A DNA stretch of 64,000 bases from the NCBI GenBank assembly GCA_963930655.1, contig OZ005601.1:17352001-17416000 (forward strand). Reading direction: 5' to 3'. This DNA is from Myrica gale (taxonomy: Eukaryota > Streptophyta > Magnoliopsida > Fagales > Myricaceae). The notes under the pieces are model-generated. The model was given only the letters and a program-made list of their open reading frames with translations, had not been told where the DNA came from and searched no databases. The translations under genes and the position numbers were made by a program. Positions 10,938 through 22,690 of the stretch are shown here, piece by piece (positions within the stretch are counted from its first letter, which is position 1; each line of letters begins with the position of its first letter).

Positions 10938-13900
10938 TGTGAGACCCCGTTTATCTCTTTTGCTATTTCCTATGTATTAGTTTTAATTTAAATTATAGGG
11001 CCATATTTTTGGCCAATGTATGACCTAAGCTTAATGTTTATGGTACATTAACTATTATGAAATTTTATTTCAAGAATTTTCTTTAAATAATTTCTCTTTC
11101 ATTGTGGAAGTTTAGTGCAAGTTTAAATTCTATTCTCCCTAAGAGCCGAAACTTGCTAAGTTTCTTTTATGGATTTATATTTTCCATTTGCTTAGTATAT
11201 TCCATAATCCATGAAATTAAATTATGAAGAGAGATTTATATATTATGGCCGAAAATATCTAAGTAGAAATCATGAAATTCATGTAAGCATTTAAATATTT
11301 TTGTGTCTTCTAATAGATAACATTGATCATCATTATGTAGCCTTAATTAGCATTAGTCTTGAATTATCATATGATAAGCTACTAAATATATATGATAGCT
11401 TGAAGAGAATTTAATTGATAAGTAAGTGTGCTTATCATAGTGATAAGCTAGAGAGCTTTTAAGATAATAGGTTGTTGTGGCTATCTTAGAGATAGACTAG
11501 AGTAATTATTTTGAGATAGGTTATCATGTTGATAAATTGATAAGTTGTGGGATTGAATTAGATAAGTTAAAGCGCTTATAGGAGATAAGTTAGAATACAT
11601 ATGTGTGTAATAAGTTAAGGTAGTTATTTGATAAGTGAAGTGAAAGTAGATAAGTGAAGTGCAAAAGGTGAGAAGAGTCTAGAAATTTGTAGATCACGTG
11701 AAGAGCAAAGAGGAGAAAAGTCTTAAAGTTTTGTGGTCCATGTGAAGAGCCAAGAAGAGATAAGATGAAAATTTAATTTGAAAAGACAAGACAAGAGGAG
11801 AAAAGTTGTGAAATGGTGTGATGTTCACGTGAAGGCTAAGCAAGAAAAGAGGAAAAATTGAAGTGAGTTGAAAGGCAAAGCAAGGGTTTCACGTGAAGGG
11901 CAAGGCATGAGGGGACAAAGAGATAAGGTGAGAGAAAAGGGTGAAAGTGACAACACCTTGGTCGGCCACACCTCACCAAGTTCACCCCCTTTTTCTCTTG
12001 TCATTTTCAACTTTCTTTTGTCATTGTCATAATTGAATCTAAGTGAAATTCAACTTGCCTTCTACGCATTATCACCCCCCACTCCTTTACATTTCAATTG
12101 CTCATTTGTTTTGGCCGAATAGCATTCTCATTTCAACTCTCTTTCTCTTCTTTTCTCTTGGCCGAAACTCATCTCTTTGGCTTAAGTCTTGCTTCCTTCC
12201 TCTTAAAACCAAAACACTTCTCTATGCTCTAGTTTGCTTCTTCTCTTTGGTGACCGAAATCTCTCCTTATCCTAGCTCATTTCTTCTCTCTTGGTGGCTG
12301 GAAATTTCTCTTCACTTAGCCATTTTCCCTTAACAAAACTCAGCTCACTCTCTTGGCCAAATCACTTCAAAGTTTCAAGTTTTGCCTTGTTTTTTCAAGC
12401 AACCTTCAGCTTTTCTCCTTTCCCCACCATAAACCTCCATCTCAGCACCTTAAAGACACAAATCTCAGCCCTTGGAACTATTCCTAAGGGTGGAACCGAA
12501 AGTGAAGTATAGAGGAGGATTTTGGTGAAAACCGTGTGTTCTAGTGGAAGGTAGAGGTAGATTTGATTTTTATATGATGCTTTGGCTTGAGTTCTTTATA
12601 GTTTCTGACCTTAGATATTTTATTATGCTAGATGCTCTTCTTGTAGCAAAGCTTGTGTCCAATCATCAAGGTAAGGCCAAATATGGTTGTTGGTGCAAAG
12701 TGATGTTGTTGGCCGAATGGCTTGCATTTGCTAGATCTGAGTTTGGATAACTTGTAGGATATAATGTGAGTTTGGAAATCGAACATGCATGCCTAAGATC
12801 CTAACTTGGTTGTTAGAAAATGTGAAGGGATGGTCTATGCATGTTAGTAATGTTTCAGGTATTAACTTGCACCACATTTGGCCGAGATACATGTTAGGGT
12901 TAGTATACCTTTGTCATGATTGAAATATGGATCTTTTGAGTTGATATGAAGCTGATTTGCTAGACTTATCATGGTTATAAGTCACGGGTTTCACTATGAT
13001 GAAGAGAATATGAAACCATGTGGTACATAGCATGAAAATGTATGAAATATGGTGTTGGCCGAATGGTATTTTAAGTGGATTCATGCTCTTGAGCCACGAT
13101 TTGTAGAAACTAGGTTGTGAACTTGAGAACGGAGGATGGGAAAACATTGGAGATGAATTTTGACTTCCATAAACACTTATATTGATGCATGGCCGAATGA
13201 TGTAGTGAAGGAAACCCTAATGGCCAAGTGATTAGTAATTTAAAATGTAATTTCATGTGATGTATAAGTGAAATTTATATTATGGCTGAATGAGTTAAAA
13301 GTTAAAAACCTAGATTTAGTATTAAGAGAAATCTTGCAAGTTAGTTAGTAGAAATGATGGAGCTTAGACCTCGGAGTGGTACTTGTTAAGGAAATTAGCA
13401 AAAGCTTGGATTTTGGTACCATTAGATTACTAATTTTGGACTTAGATGCTATTAGGATTTGTTGATTTGCTAAATACTTTTCTTAAATGATTAATAAGAG
13501 TTTTCTAAGTAAACCTTTGAAAATAATAATATAATATTTTTTCAGAAATATATTTTTGGGGAAAAACCGAGCTATATACAAATATTTATCTTGTATGCTT
13601 ATATACTTAATTCCTAGTAACTAAGAGGTGTTTGAATCGCTTGTAGGCGATCTTCGTACCTTTATTCATAATCAAGGAGACCGAGGTAAGTGGAAGTAAG
13701 TTAAGCTTACATTTTTTTCAAAACTGGAATGACACACTGCATAAATTCATGAACAAGCATGATATTTCAAGCAAACATGGCATGGCATGAGCATTGCATG
13801 ATTTTCTAAAGTGAATTTTTATGCAATGTCGTATGGTAAGTTTTATGGAAAGACAAGTTAAGTCAAGGGGCTCTGGTCGGTACCGTACCGTCATGATGGA

Positions 13901-14642
13901 CTCCCATACCGAAGGACGAATGCGAGAAGGTTGGGTGAATCCTAAGAGGCTGTGCAAACCACACTGAAGGATAATGAAAAGGTGTGGGCCTCCAAGGGTC
14001 GTGTCTAGCAATCAGGCCTGGGGCAACTACGGGCTAGCTCGACCAAATGAAAAGTCCCCAAGGGTAAGGGAGACAGTTCCGTTGGGAACGTACAACCCGG
14101 ACTCCAGGGGTTAAATGGAGCGCAAGTAGCCCGCAAGTTATGAAGGAAATGTTTTCAAGGGCCAAGGGCCAATTTCAAGAACGAGATTATGTCTACGAGC
14201 AAGAGCATATGCATAACCATGACATGCATGTGCATCATGAATTATGATTTCTCGTGTTAAGCAAGTCCAAGTTAGATCATGATTTAAAAGTTATGTTTTT
14301 CCCTTACTGAGTCTTTTTGACTCACGTTTTTAAAATTGTGTCATTTCAGATGCCTCAGGTGAAGGAAGTCAGGAGGACTACCTGACTTAGAAGAAAGATT
14401 ATTTCTATGTTTTGTTGTTGTGACCTGATCGATGAGATCCGTCACTTGTTTAAATGTTAATCATGATATGTATATATTAAGATGAAAGTTTATTGAGAAC
14501 CTTAATCATGTTATGAGTTGGCTCGCTTCTCTCACGATTCTGTATTTTTCCGCTGTAAGTATGCATGTATAAGCGCCGAAGCTTTCCTGGAGAATGCTCG
14601 CGGCTGTCACTGTCCCTACGGGATGGCGTTCGGGGCGTGACA
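10938..14642 (+). mobile_element. Solo LTR, same family, opposite orientation, 3705 bp, TSD CAAGA
   Basis: Begins TGTGAGACCCCG (10938) and ends CGGGGCGTGACA (14642). The flanking pentamer CAAGA is present at 10933-10937 and 14643-14647. It shares termini and the distal kilobase with the LTR at 7788-10746 but lacks the GTGTCGACAC array and is longer in its central part. The middle contains AT-rich sequence, purine-rich runs (11660-11940) and many dispersed GGCCGAA words. No internal retrotransposon sequence of its own is attached, so it is a solo LTR left by LTR-LTR recombination. Confidence 0.9.
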
Positions 14643-14647
14643 CAAGA

Positions 14648-15175
14648 TGCAGTGGCAGCTCGACCTAGTAAAGAGAGTGGTAAGAGGAAGACATCACTTA
14701 GCAGTGGATGATATCATCCAAAGTATACTGACTTTCCCTTCGCTCAAGCGGTGTTGGAGTACTAAACCCCTCCAAAACACCAAGCGCCTCCCGACCAAGG
14801 TCTTCGATGGGGCAGGAGATCTCATTCACCACCTATAGGTCTTCAAGTCTTCAAGGGGCACATGTTATACCGAGGAATTCTGGATGATATCATATGCTGG
14901 GCATTTCCTTTGGCAATGAGAGGGTTCGCCCACAAATGGTTAGCTTGTCTCGCACCCGGAAGCATACACGGCTTTAAAGATCTCAGCATTGTTTTCGTAG
15001 GCCACTTCCTGGATCGGCTCTCTACCGGCGGGTTTACTTCATTCACGCCACTGAATGTGCTCATTAGAGACATACTCATGCATGTTAAGCATGATTTGGC
15101 ATTAAGGTGGCCCGAGAAAATAAAATTGCCGCCCGAGAAGAGGGATAGGAGCAAGTACTTGGACTTGCACTAAGA
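14648..15175 (+). pseudogene. Tat-type retrotransposon gag remnant
   Basis: Frames read DFPFAQAVLEY, KVFDGAGDLIHHL, then HMLYRGILDDIICWAFPLAM, RGFAHKWLACLAPGSIHGFKDLS and later LRWPEKIKLPPEKRDRSKYL. These match the order in Tat-lineage gag proteins: a DGT.DP..H-type motif, CR.FP..L.G.A..W, LPPGSI.SF..L, and a C-terminal WPEK...P..KR...KYC..H.DHGH segment. The main block 14862-15173 is open; neighbouring blocks are frameshifted. Gag would form the particle shell. Gene start and complete frame are lost. Confidence 0.75.
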
Positions 15176-15429
15176 TCATGGCCATAACACTAAAGTTAAT
15201 ACGAACTCAAACGAAAAATTAAAATCCTCCTACAATAAAGGAAGTTATGCCAATTCATCCTAGATCACAACATGTATTGCTTGGAAAGACAGGAAAACCT
15301 ATGCAAAGAAGAAGGAAGGAAGAGAGAAAAACAAACACTCCTGCCACCACCCCCACCATGAGGGGAGATTCACACTAACTGGCGGATCTAAGGCTGGCGG
15401 AACCAACTCGCTGGCACAAAAGGCTTACG

Positions 15430-15840
15430 CTCGAGAAGCCTACAAGCACCACGTCCATCTGGCCGAGTTCCCTTATGGGAAGAAACCAAAGGTGACTGAG
15501 CTGCCCATTATATTCATAGAATAAGATGTAGAAGGGGTGGTCTTATCGTACAACGATGCTCTGTGGGAATGGAGGAGTCTTGCTTTGTATAGATTCATAC
15601 TTCACTAGTGGGATTCGTAGGAGAAAACGTCTACCCGATCAACTTGGTGGCGCTCCCGGTCAGCACCAATCCAGCCAACATTACTACTATGGTGAATTTT
15701 TTGATAGCCAAACCCTATCAAGCCCAGCCGCGATAAAAATCCCTATGCCGCATGGGATTGGAGAGGTCTAAGGCCACCAGAAACAGGCACATAGCTATTA
15801 TTGCACCCTTGAAGGGAAAGGGAAGACTCAACAGGTGGGT
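15430..15840 (+). pseudogene. Tat-type retropepsin (aspartic protease) remnant
   Basis: In shifting frames the sequence gives LPIIFIE*DVEGVVLSYNDAL, then GENVYPINLVALPVSTNPANITTMVNFL, then PHGIGEV*GHQ and a Y-C-T-L-EGKGKTQ tail. Tat-lineage proteases show the same sequence of elements (ITF.DED..GV..PHNDALV, G....P.G.I.LPV..G..P....T..V.FLV, and a G.GE..GDQ...R.CY..SLKGK tail). The expected catalytic DTGSS segment is not preserved where it should fall (about 15570-15600). Stops and indels make it non-functional. Confidence 0.65.
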
Positions 15841-16329
15841 CAGGCCCCAAGTGGAAAACTCTGTTTGTTTTGTTGTTATGTTTGTTTCCTTAAATATGCC
15901 ACTGGAAGTCCTGATCCATCATATTGTTCCTAAAGACATCCAACACTCTTGCGGGAACTTTGCTCTATGCAATTGAAACACCACACAGTACATAGTCATC
16001 ACCATCGAAGATCACCAGCGGTTATTAGCACCCATTTCGCTATGATTTGGGCCCTCGTGCCTTGTTCTGCCATGATATAGTCCCCCATGCCTCATTTTAC
16101 AGCAACTGTTTTCTACTACGATTATAGTGAAAATAAAAAGTGGGGATAGACAGTTGTAGAAAAATGGTGATTATGTTCAAAAGTAAAAATTACAACAGAA
16201 GAAACATCTCCTAAATGAGGGTTGATCTGTACAAAATAAAGACTTCAAAATCATCACGTGCAACGACCCAAATCTCCTTGATGACAATAGGAGGCCCTAC
16301 ACAATTCCCCATGCAAAGCGAAAACCCAT
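15841..16329. other. Non-coding remnant; no pol recognised
   Basis: This stretch follows the protease remnant, where Tat elements carry reverse transcriptase. No RT motif is visible in any frame, so pol appears to have been deleted. No other feature seen. Confidence 0.4.
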
Positions 16330-16930
16330 CAAAATGAACCTCTCGGTCAGGAGCTCCTCAATCCCCCCACACCGCTTGGAAATCCCAAATCGCCCCATCT
16401 CTCTCCCGTATCATTTTCACAGCACCAAGATGGGTCTTCAAGGCATCTAACGCATCCAGCACCTCCCGCCTCCTCCCTCTGGAGAAGGCACAATATGTAG
16501 TCCATGTATGACCACAAGAGCACCCAAGGCAACTTTTGACTGGGCTATCATCTCCCTATGCACAAAGTAAAATGCCCATTTTGCTTCATCAACCCCTTCC
16601 ATTATGTCAAAGGCCAACTCCAGCCCTAAGGGGAATAAGATGTATGGATCCTCACTTAACACGAGATCCTCAATGCATCGCTGAACCTCAATAGTCTGCT
16701 ATCCTAACAAAGGAAGTTGGTTCATACTCGCATCCTTCAACACGACTGGACTACGAGTCAAGTCTAGACATTGAAGCCTAACTGCCATCAAGGAGAAAAG
16801 GTTTTCTACTCTCCCTTGCGCAACAAGAGAAAAAAAATTAGTTGAGCAACTCCTCATAAGGCACGATCAACAAAGGACAGAGGTTCGCTCTACCCCTAAC
16901 CATGGGCGCAACAATTTTCTGTGGCAGACG
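16330..16930 (-). pseudogene. Antisense coding-like stretch beside the Tat remnant
   Basis: On the minus strand a frame with coding character runs with few interruptions. It opens with PQKIVAPMVRGRANLCPLL (near 16905), continues with VENLFSLMAVRLQCLDLTRS and VQRCIEDLVLSEDPYILFPL, then FDIMEGVDEAKWAFYFVHRE, and after a frameshift RLDALKTHLGAVKMIRERE. I do not recognise the protein. Some Tat-lineage elements (maize Grande is the known case) carry an extra ORF antisense to pol between pol and the 3' LTR; position and orientation here fit that. Frameshifts and at least one in-frame stop show it is broken. Confidence 0.45.
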
Positions 16931-17957
16931 CAAAGAATAAAAGTACCAAAAGTGTTGTTTACAAATACAACTGAGGCTATTTAAACATAGAGTTCTATAA
17001 CACCTGGGAAACCACAATGTGTCGCTTCGAATCTTGTCTGATGTCTAAATGATGCCTAAGAACAGGGCTCTACATGTAAGACATCATGGCAATTGGAGAA
17101 CTGAGTTTTATCACCTCATGCATAATGTCGCCATTAACACAAGGAAATCACGACAAAATGACATTGGACTCAATTTGGAGGGAACAAGTGGGCCCAATAA
17201 ACCTGAAACCCAACAGGCACCGAACCATACACAAACTAGCCCAATGTGTCATTTTGCACACAATCAGTTTGTCCTACACTCATTGGGGAAGCTAAAGCTC
17301 CAAAATCATCTCTTTTATATTCAAAATATGTACAATCATGAACATTGTAAAAAAAATGTGTCTCGGTGATATTTTTCTAACTGCCAAGGGAGGCGTACCC
17401 ATCATCTTCAAAGGACGAGGACCGCCTAACATGGTTGAACCTTCGGCCCCTTTACCTTCCCAGATAATCATGGCTTGTGAAGGGGGCTCAGGCCGAGAAA
17501 GCATCTTGCCGCCTTCTGGAGAGCTTCACAAGGTGTCCTCAGGTTTCAATTAGGGAGTATACGGCTCAAACTAGTCAAACCTGAAGTATCCAGGTTTCAA
17601 TTCGAGGTTTCCTTCTGGCCCCAAACCTATCAATGAAACTCTATGTCCAACGGGCAGTAGCCCTTCCTGAAAGGCAACTCACGCTTCCTTTCTCGAGAGA
17701 GAAATTTGAAGCCTGGAAAGCTTGGGCTTCACACCAAGCAGTAAAATATAAAGAGTGGTTTTACATCGAGTTTCAACCTTGTTCCTTAGGCACATGTGCA
17801 AATAACTTACACCCAAAAACTTTCAAGCGAGAAAAGAAAACATTCTTTCCTATTCACACTTTCACTAGAATTTCAAAACTCAAAGGAACTTATGGAGACT
17901 AGTTTATTACAAATAGCTTCACTTCATAATGGCTTAGGCAATTAAGTCATCCTGAAA
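16931..17957. other. Unassigned sequence between the Tat remnant and a Copia LTR
   Basis: Only short open frames without recognisable motifs. TCAGGTTTCAATT occurs at 17541 and a related CAGGTTTCAATTCGAGG at 17591, a small local repeat. It may be the distal part of the Tat element. No LTR end could be placed. Confidence 0.3.
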
Positions 17958-17962
17958 GTCTA

Positions 17963-19269
17963 TGTAGCAACCCAAGAGGGGGGGTGAATTGAGTTTTAAT
18001 AGAATTTAATAATTTCTGAATAGATTTAAAACACCAATCACAATAAACCACGAGAGCATAAGAGAAATAATGAAACTTAAGGAGATAAGAGTTAAAGAGA
18101 TGACACCGTAATTTTTAGGTGGTTCGGCCAAACTCTTGCCTACATCCACCCCCATGGCTATTGACTTCCCTGGGCTTTCTCTACTAACTATCAAATAGGT
18201 AGTACACCTTAGCTTCCCGGGTGCTAAGGAACGTTCACAAAGCGTTTCTTGAGCTTACGCTTTAACTCCTCTTCTCAAATCCCAACACCTAGGGATTTCT
18301 TCTACTCATAAGAGTAGGACTTAGTGTTTACCCAACACTCACAAGATTTAACTTAAATGAGTACAAATAGAAAAGCTCACGTATTGGCTCTTGAAGCTGA
18401 ATTTACAAATATGAGGCGCAAATGAAAGGAAGAGGATAAGATTTACAATAAAAGACTTGAAATGTGGCAAGAAAAATAGCAGGTCTTCTTGGTAGGTGCG
18501 GAACTTCACTCTTCTTTAAGGCTTTCTCTCTTTCTTAAGAAGTTAGGTTACGGAGTAAATGTAAATTCGTCGTGTAGGTGAGAGCTCTTTTTCTTCAACA
18601 ATCGTTCATGTATTTAAGCTATTTTGTCTTCAACGGTCGACTGGGTAGGTGAGAATAGCCGTTGGAGAGTTGCCCATGAATTTAGGAGCGATTTGATGTC
18701 TCTGATGTCATTTCGGAAAATCCTCAAAATCGTGTAATGTGCTGACACGTTAAATGGCATGTGCTGACACACAAAATTTGAACTGAAAAATGAGTGCTCT
18801 GGAGTCAGTGCAATGTGTCGACACCATGAGGTCAATGTGTCAACATATATGTTTTGGTAAAAAATACATGTCTCGGGTGTCAGTGCAGTGTGTCAACACT
18901 ATAGGATCAATGTGTCGACACATGTTTTTGCCTGAAAAATATGTCTCGGGTGTAAGTGCAATGTGTCGACACATGTCCTGAATGTGTCGACACCTAAAAG
19001 TCATGGAGGCAAAATTCACTATAATTGAAGTTTCATCCCATTCCAAAACTTTTTAAGTGTCCATAACTTGAAGAATTTCTCAAACATCATGTGTAAAGAT
19101 CTTTAAGTACATTGAGAAGATTTTTAGAGAGAAAAGATTCAATCCTTTTGTAGATATAACTTGGAAATTGTGGATTGACAAAATAGAATCTAAAGTCAAA
19201 GAACTTAGAAACTTTTGTTATCATGAAAATCATTTATAGATTGTTTTGTTAAACAACCTTGGGCTAACA
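17963..19269 (-). mobile_element. Copia-type LTR, minus orientation
   Basis: In plus coordinates it runs from TGTAGCAACCC (17963) to about GGGCTAACA (19269), so it reads TGTTAGCCC...GGGTTGCTACA on the minus strand. Its 3' part shares CACCCGGGAAGCTAA, GTGGATGTAGGC and GCCGAACCACCTAAAAAT with the solo LTR at 6032-7229. A decayed Copia integrase lies immediately upstream on the same strand, which supports the family call. The pentamer before 17963 (GTCTA) is not repeated after 19269. This may therefore be the 3' LTR of one internally deleted element rather than a clean solo LTR. The right boundary could instead be at 19280. Confidence 0.7.
18739..18993. repeat. Four pairs of GTGTCGACAC-type palindromes, 21-22 bp spacing
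   Basis: Copies start at 18739 and 18761 (both GTGCTGACAC), 18815 (perfect) and 18837 (GTGTCAACAT), 18890 (GTGTCAACAC) and 18912 (perfect), 18963 and 18984 (both perfect). Within-pair spacing is 22, 22, 22 and 21 bp; pairs recur every 73-76 bp together with a repeated ATGTCTCGGGTGT block. On the minus strand the array lies upstream of a TATA-like GCTTAAATACATG (about 18608-18620), so it is in the U3 of this LTR. Confidence 0.9.
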
Positions 19270-19280
19270 CATCCTTAACA

Positions 19281-20145
19281 CATTCTAACCTTTTTGAAAA
19301 TGGTATGTTTCATGCTCTCAACTGTAATATTTGAACGTATTAGAGATACATTCCTCTTGTAGTTAGTTTAGAGACACGTCAAAATCTTCGTTGTCTCATT
19401 CCATCGTGACATGAAACTTCTTAAAGTGCTGAAAAGCCTGGTCTTTTGATCTCAAACAAAACACTGACATCTTGCGTGAAGCATCATCAATAAAAATAAG
19501 AAAAATACCTATTGCCACCTAAGGACATCTCATTGGGAACACATACATCATAATAAATCAAATATAATAAATTGGGCTTTCTACTAGAGGACTTTGAAAA
19601 GAAACTTGATGTTGTTTACCAAGTAAGTTACAGGGATTTATTGATGTACCTTTGACAAAAGGAATGAAAGATTTTCTTACCAAAATCTATAATCCCTTCT
19701 TACTCATGTGAGCCAGCCGTTTATGCTACAATTCTGGTGAAGATCACCTTCTTAAATCTTTCCCTTAGTAAATACCATTTACCCCTTCATAAGTTTTCAT
19801 CTTCCATTGCAAAATAACTTTCATACCTCGCTTCATCAAAGACGTGTAGATAGCAAATTTATGTTCATGTCTGGCACACATCGCACATTCTTCAATTTCA
19901 AGGTGCATCCAACATCTGTCTGCAAATAAATATCATCAATTTTCACTATGTCAGTGTGACTTTCATTACCCATCTTCACTCTGCCCACTTTGTATGAAGT
20001 AAATAGCTCACTCTTTGGAGTGACATGGTAGGAAGTCGCTGAGTCGATCACTTACTCAACAAATAAATCTGCAACATGACAACACTGTTCTTCTTCAACA
20101 ACAAAAAACTGACACTACAACATCCTCATCTGAAGCTAGCTACGG
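19281..20145 (-). pseudogene. Copia pol remnant (pre-integrase and integrase start)
   Basis: Minus-strand frames read EWVIDS-like SATSYHVTPKSELFTSYKVG, KMGNESHTDIVKIDDIYLQT and VRCVPDMNINLLS (20051-19836). Then come HKRLAHMSKKGL, LVRKSFIPFVKGTSINPC, LGKQHQVSF and FIDDASRK, and a Y-C-S-E-H pattern near 19320. This is the order of gag-pre-integrase, the HHCC region and the start of the integrase core in Copia elements. The remainder of integrase, RT and RNase H are missing. Many stops and frameshifts are present. Confidence 0.85.
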
Positions 20146-20169
20146 TATTCTAGTGAGTTTGAGAAATGA

Positions 20170-22690
20170 AGAGAGAAAATGATTATATGACATAAATTTC
20201 CTTGGAGATTTTCTAACAAAGTGGTATGTTTATCTATTTACATCCTCTAATAAAAGTTATTAATGAACTGGAGTCTTGTATTTAAGTGGAAGCTGATGGA
20301 GATTTCATAGTCATCCCTAGCGAAGAGTGTATTTTCAGGCAATATATAGTATTAACGTAGCAAAATCACCTAGACCAGATGGAATTACAAGTTTATTTTA
20401 TAGGTATTACTGATCGATAGTTAAGGATGACGTTATCAATATTGTACACAGTTTTTTTTGTAGGGGGCATAGGTTGAAACAACTCAACCATACTCATCTA
20501 GTCTTGATTCCTAAAATGAAAGGGGTTGTCAAGCATCTCAAAGATTCTTGCAAATAGATTGAAAGCGATACTACAACTTTTTATTGGATCTTCTAAAAAA
20601 CCTTTTCTTCCAGGGAGACTCATACAAGGAAATATCCTTCTTGCCCATGACTTATTTCATTCTATAAAACAAAAGAAGGGGAAATGTGGTCTAATGGCTA
20701 TGAAGCTTAATATGGCAAAGACATACGATAGATTGGAATGAAAATTTATTCTGAAAATCATGGAATAGTTTAGATTTGGAGAGAAGAACAAAATTTTAAT
20801 AGAATAATGTATCGGAACCTCTTTGTTTTCTATTTTGCTTAATGGGAGTCCTTATGGATTTTTTCATTCTGGAAGAGAGATACGCCAAGGAGATCCCATT
20901 TCACTATTTCTTTTCATCACGTGCTTTGAGGTCTTGTCAAGGTTGATTTTACAGGAGGAACGCCTTAGAAGAATTCACGGAGTGAAATTATCGCATACAT
21001 GCCCGTCAATCTCCCACTTGTAATTTGATGATGACACAATTTTATTCAAACGTGTTAATGTGGGAGAAGCGACACAAATTAGAGAATGTTTGGATCATTA
21101 TGGTTTATGGTTTAGACAATTTGTGAATGCAGTAAAATCATCTTTATTTTTCAATCATAATTCTTCTATGACAACTTAGGAATCAGTTAGTTTCATCCTA
21201 CAATATCGAGTAGCTCCTACAAATGCATGCTACTTTGGATTACCCCTGAATTATGATTTGAATAAGAGAAATTGTTTTAAGGAGATGAAGGATCGTATTT
21301 GTTCCGAGTTTCAAGGTTGGAGGACAAAATTCCTATCTCAAGCTAGGCAGCTTACTTTGCTCAGATCGGTGGCAACAACTCTACCAAGTTAGACAATGTC
21401 AATTTTTCTATATCTAAATCTGATTGTCATGCTATGGATATGTTATTTAGAAGTTTCTTCTGGGCATTTGATGAGAAGAGAAAGAAAAACTTATCATTAC
21501 TGGCATGGACCAAAGGGAAAGTGTGGATTGGGACTTAAGACACATAACATATGAATATAGCTTTAGTAGTGAAGCTTGGGTGAGTGTTTATCTCAGAACT
21601 GGATAATTGGGTGTGTCATTTGCAGGCAAAATATATAGATTGAACTGAGGGGAATTTCCTGGAGCTTGGGGAGCACCACACAAATTCTTGGTTCTAAAAA
21701 AGTCTTTTAAACTAAGCCTCTGTTGACTCAAGGACTGTGCAAGCAAATATTATTTGGTAAAACAATTGATGTATGGAGGGATAGGTGGATTCCCCGATTT
21801 TCTGGAAATAATCCATTTACTAATATTACATTCCGGAGATCTGAGGCATCCATTACCTTTCGGGAACTCATGCTAAAGTACCCTCGATGTTGGAATTTGA
21901 TTCCCCGATCTCCTACGGACGATGTTCAATGTTGAAACAGTAAAAGCCATCACTAATTGTTCCGTATGATTGTGAGGACGATGATAGAATAAAATGGATG
22001 GGATCATATTCGGGACAATATAAGGTGAAATCAGGTTATAGGAAGTAAATGGAGGCTCACAACATTTCATCGACTAGTTGTGCACGACCTTGGCCTGATA
22101 TTTGGAAACTTTAGGTTAATGAAAAACTTTGATTGCTTCTATAGAGATTTGTCTCATAACCTCCTACCTACGCTAGAATTTTTCAATTAGAAAGTGAGCA
22201 TCTGCATTGCTTAATTTGTGGTATGAATGAAGTTAAGATACTTGACCACTTATTATTAAGATGTCATTATGTGTGGTGTATCACTATGGTTTTTGTTTTG
22301 CAGACAAGCAAGGAGCAAAATGGATGGAAGTTATTCATAAGCCTAGAGACATCTTGGGTACAACATAGAAAGATTGCCAATTTTTTTCAAATTTATGCCT
22401 TGGTTATGAACAATCTGAGTCTTTGTGGCAAATTATTAGGCAAATCCATAGGATCGGTAACGAACTTCTTGCAGCATGACAGGTGAGAAGGGAAGGAAAA
22501 GGAGGTGTAGAGAAATCGGTACACCCACCATCTGGTCGTTTGAAAACTACATGTAGATGTCGCTAATTCCCAAGAGTATTCGTCTATCGCACTGGTAGTC
22601 AAGAATTCTAAGGAAGATATAGCTCATACTGCTACTAAAACAATAGATGTAGTCAATCCAGTTATGGGAGACTAGCGTAGCTAGTTTGCG
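20170..22690 (+). mobile_element. Decayed L1-type LINE (RT, zf-RVT, RNase H remnant)
   Basis: Readable pieces in order: NVAKSPRPDGIT (about 20355), HLVLIPKMKG, SKILANRLKAIL (20530), [10 protein letters not shown]-like [11 protein letters not shown] with [11 protein letters not shown] (about 20830-20915), a degraded FADD site as FDDDTILF (about 21015-21045), the zf-RVT-side motif GKTIDVWRDRWIPRFSG (about 21750), a Cys pattern CLICGM....DHLLLRC (about 22210-22265), and an RNase H-like start near 22530. RT catalytic and flanking motifs are present but stops are frequent. Endonuclease and ORF1 are not seen, so it is 5' truncated. A poly(A) tail is not evident. Confidence 0.75.

Larger units (their letters stand above)
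7725..15840 (+). mobile_element. Tat-type Ty3/gypsy element remnant, split by two solo LTRs
   Basis: The host sequence survives as three pieces: 7725-7787, 10747-10937 and 14643-15840. Removing each solo LTR plus one TSD copy (CATGG for the left, CAAGA for the right) brings the pieces together. The middle and right pieces then read through in one frame with few stops as the hydrophilic N-terminal part of a gag, continuing into gag and protease. Gag and protease motifs match the Tat/Ogre/Retand lineage. Reverse transcriptase, RNase H and integrase are not seen, so the element lost most of pol. The left edge at 7725 is a guess. Confidence 0.65.

Noticed and set aside
7788-14642. A single DNA transposon with kilobase-long terminal inverted repeats (MULE-like)
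   Set aside because: Each arm has its own LTR termini (TGTGAGACCCCG...GTGACA/GTGATA) and its own distinct 5-bp TSD, so they are two solo LTRs in opposite orientation.
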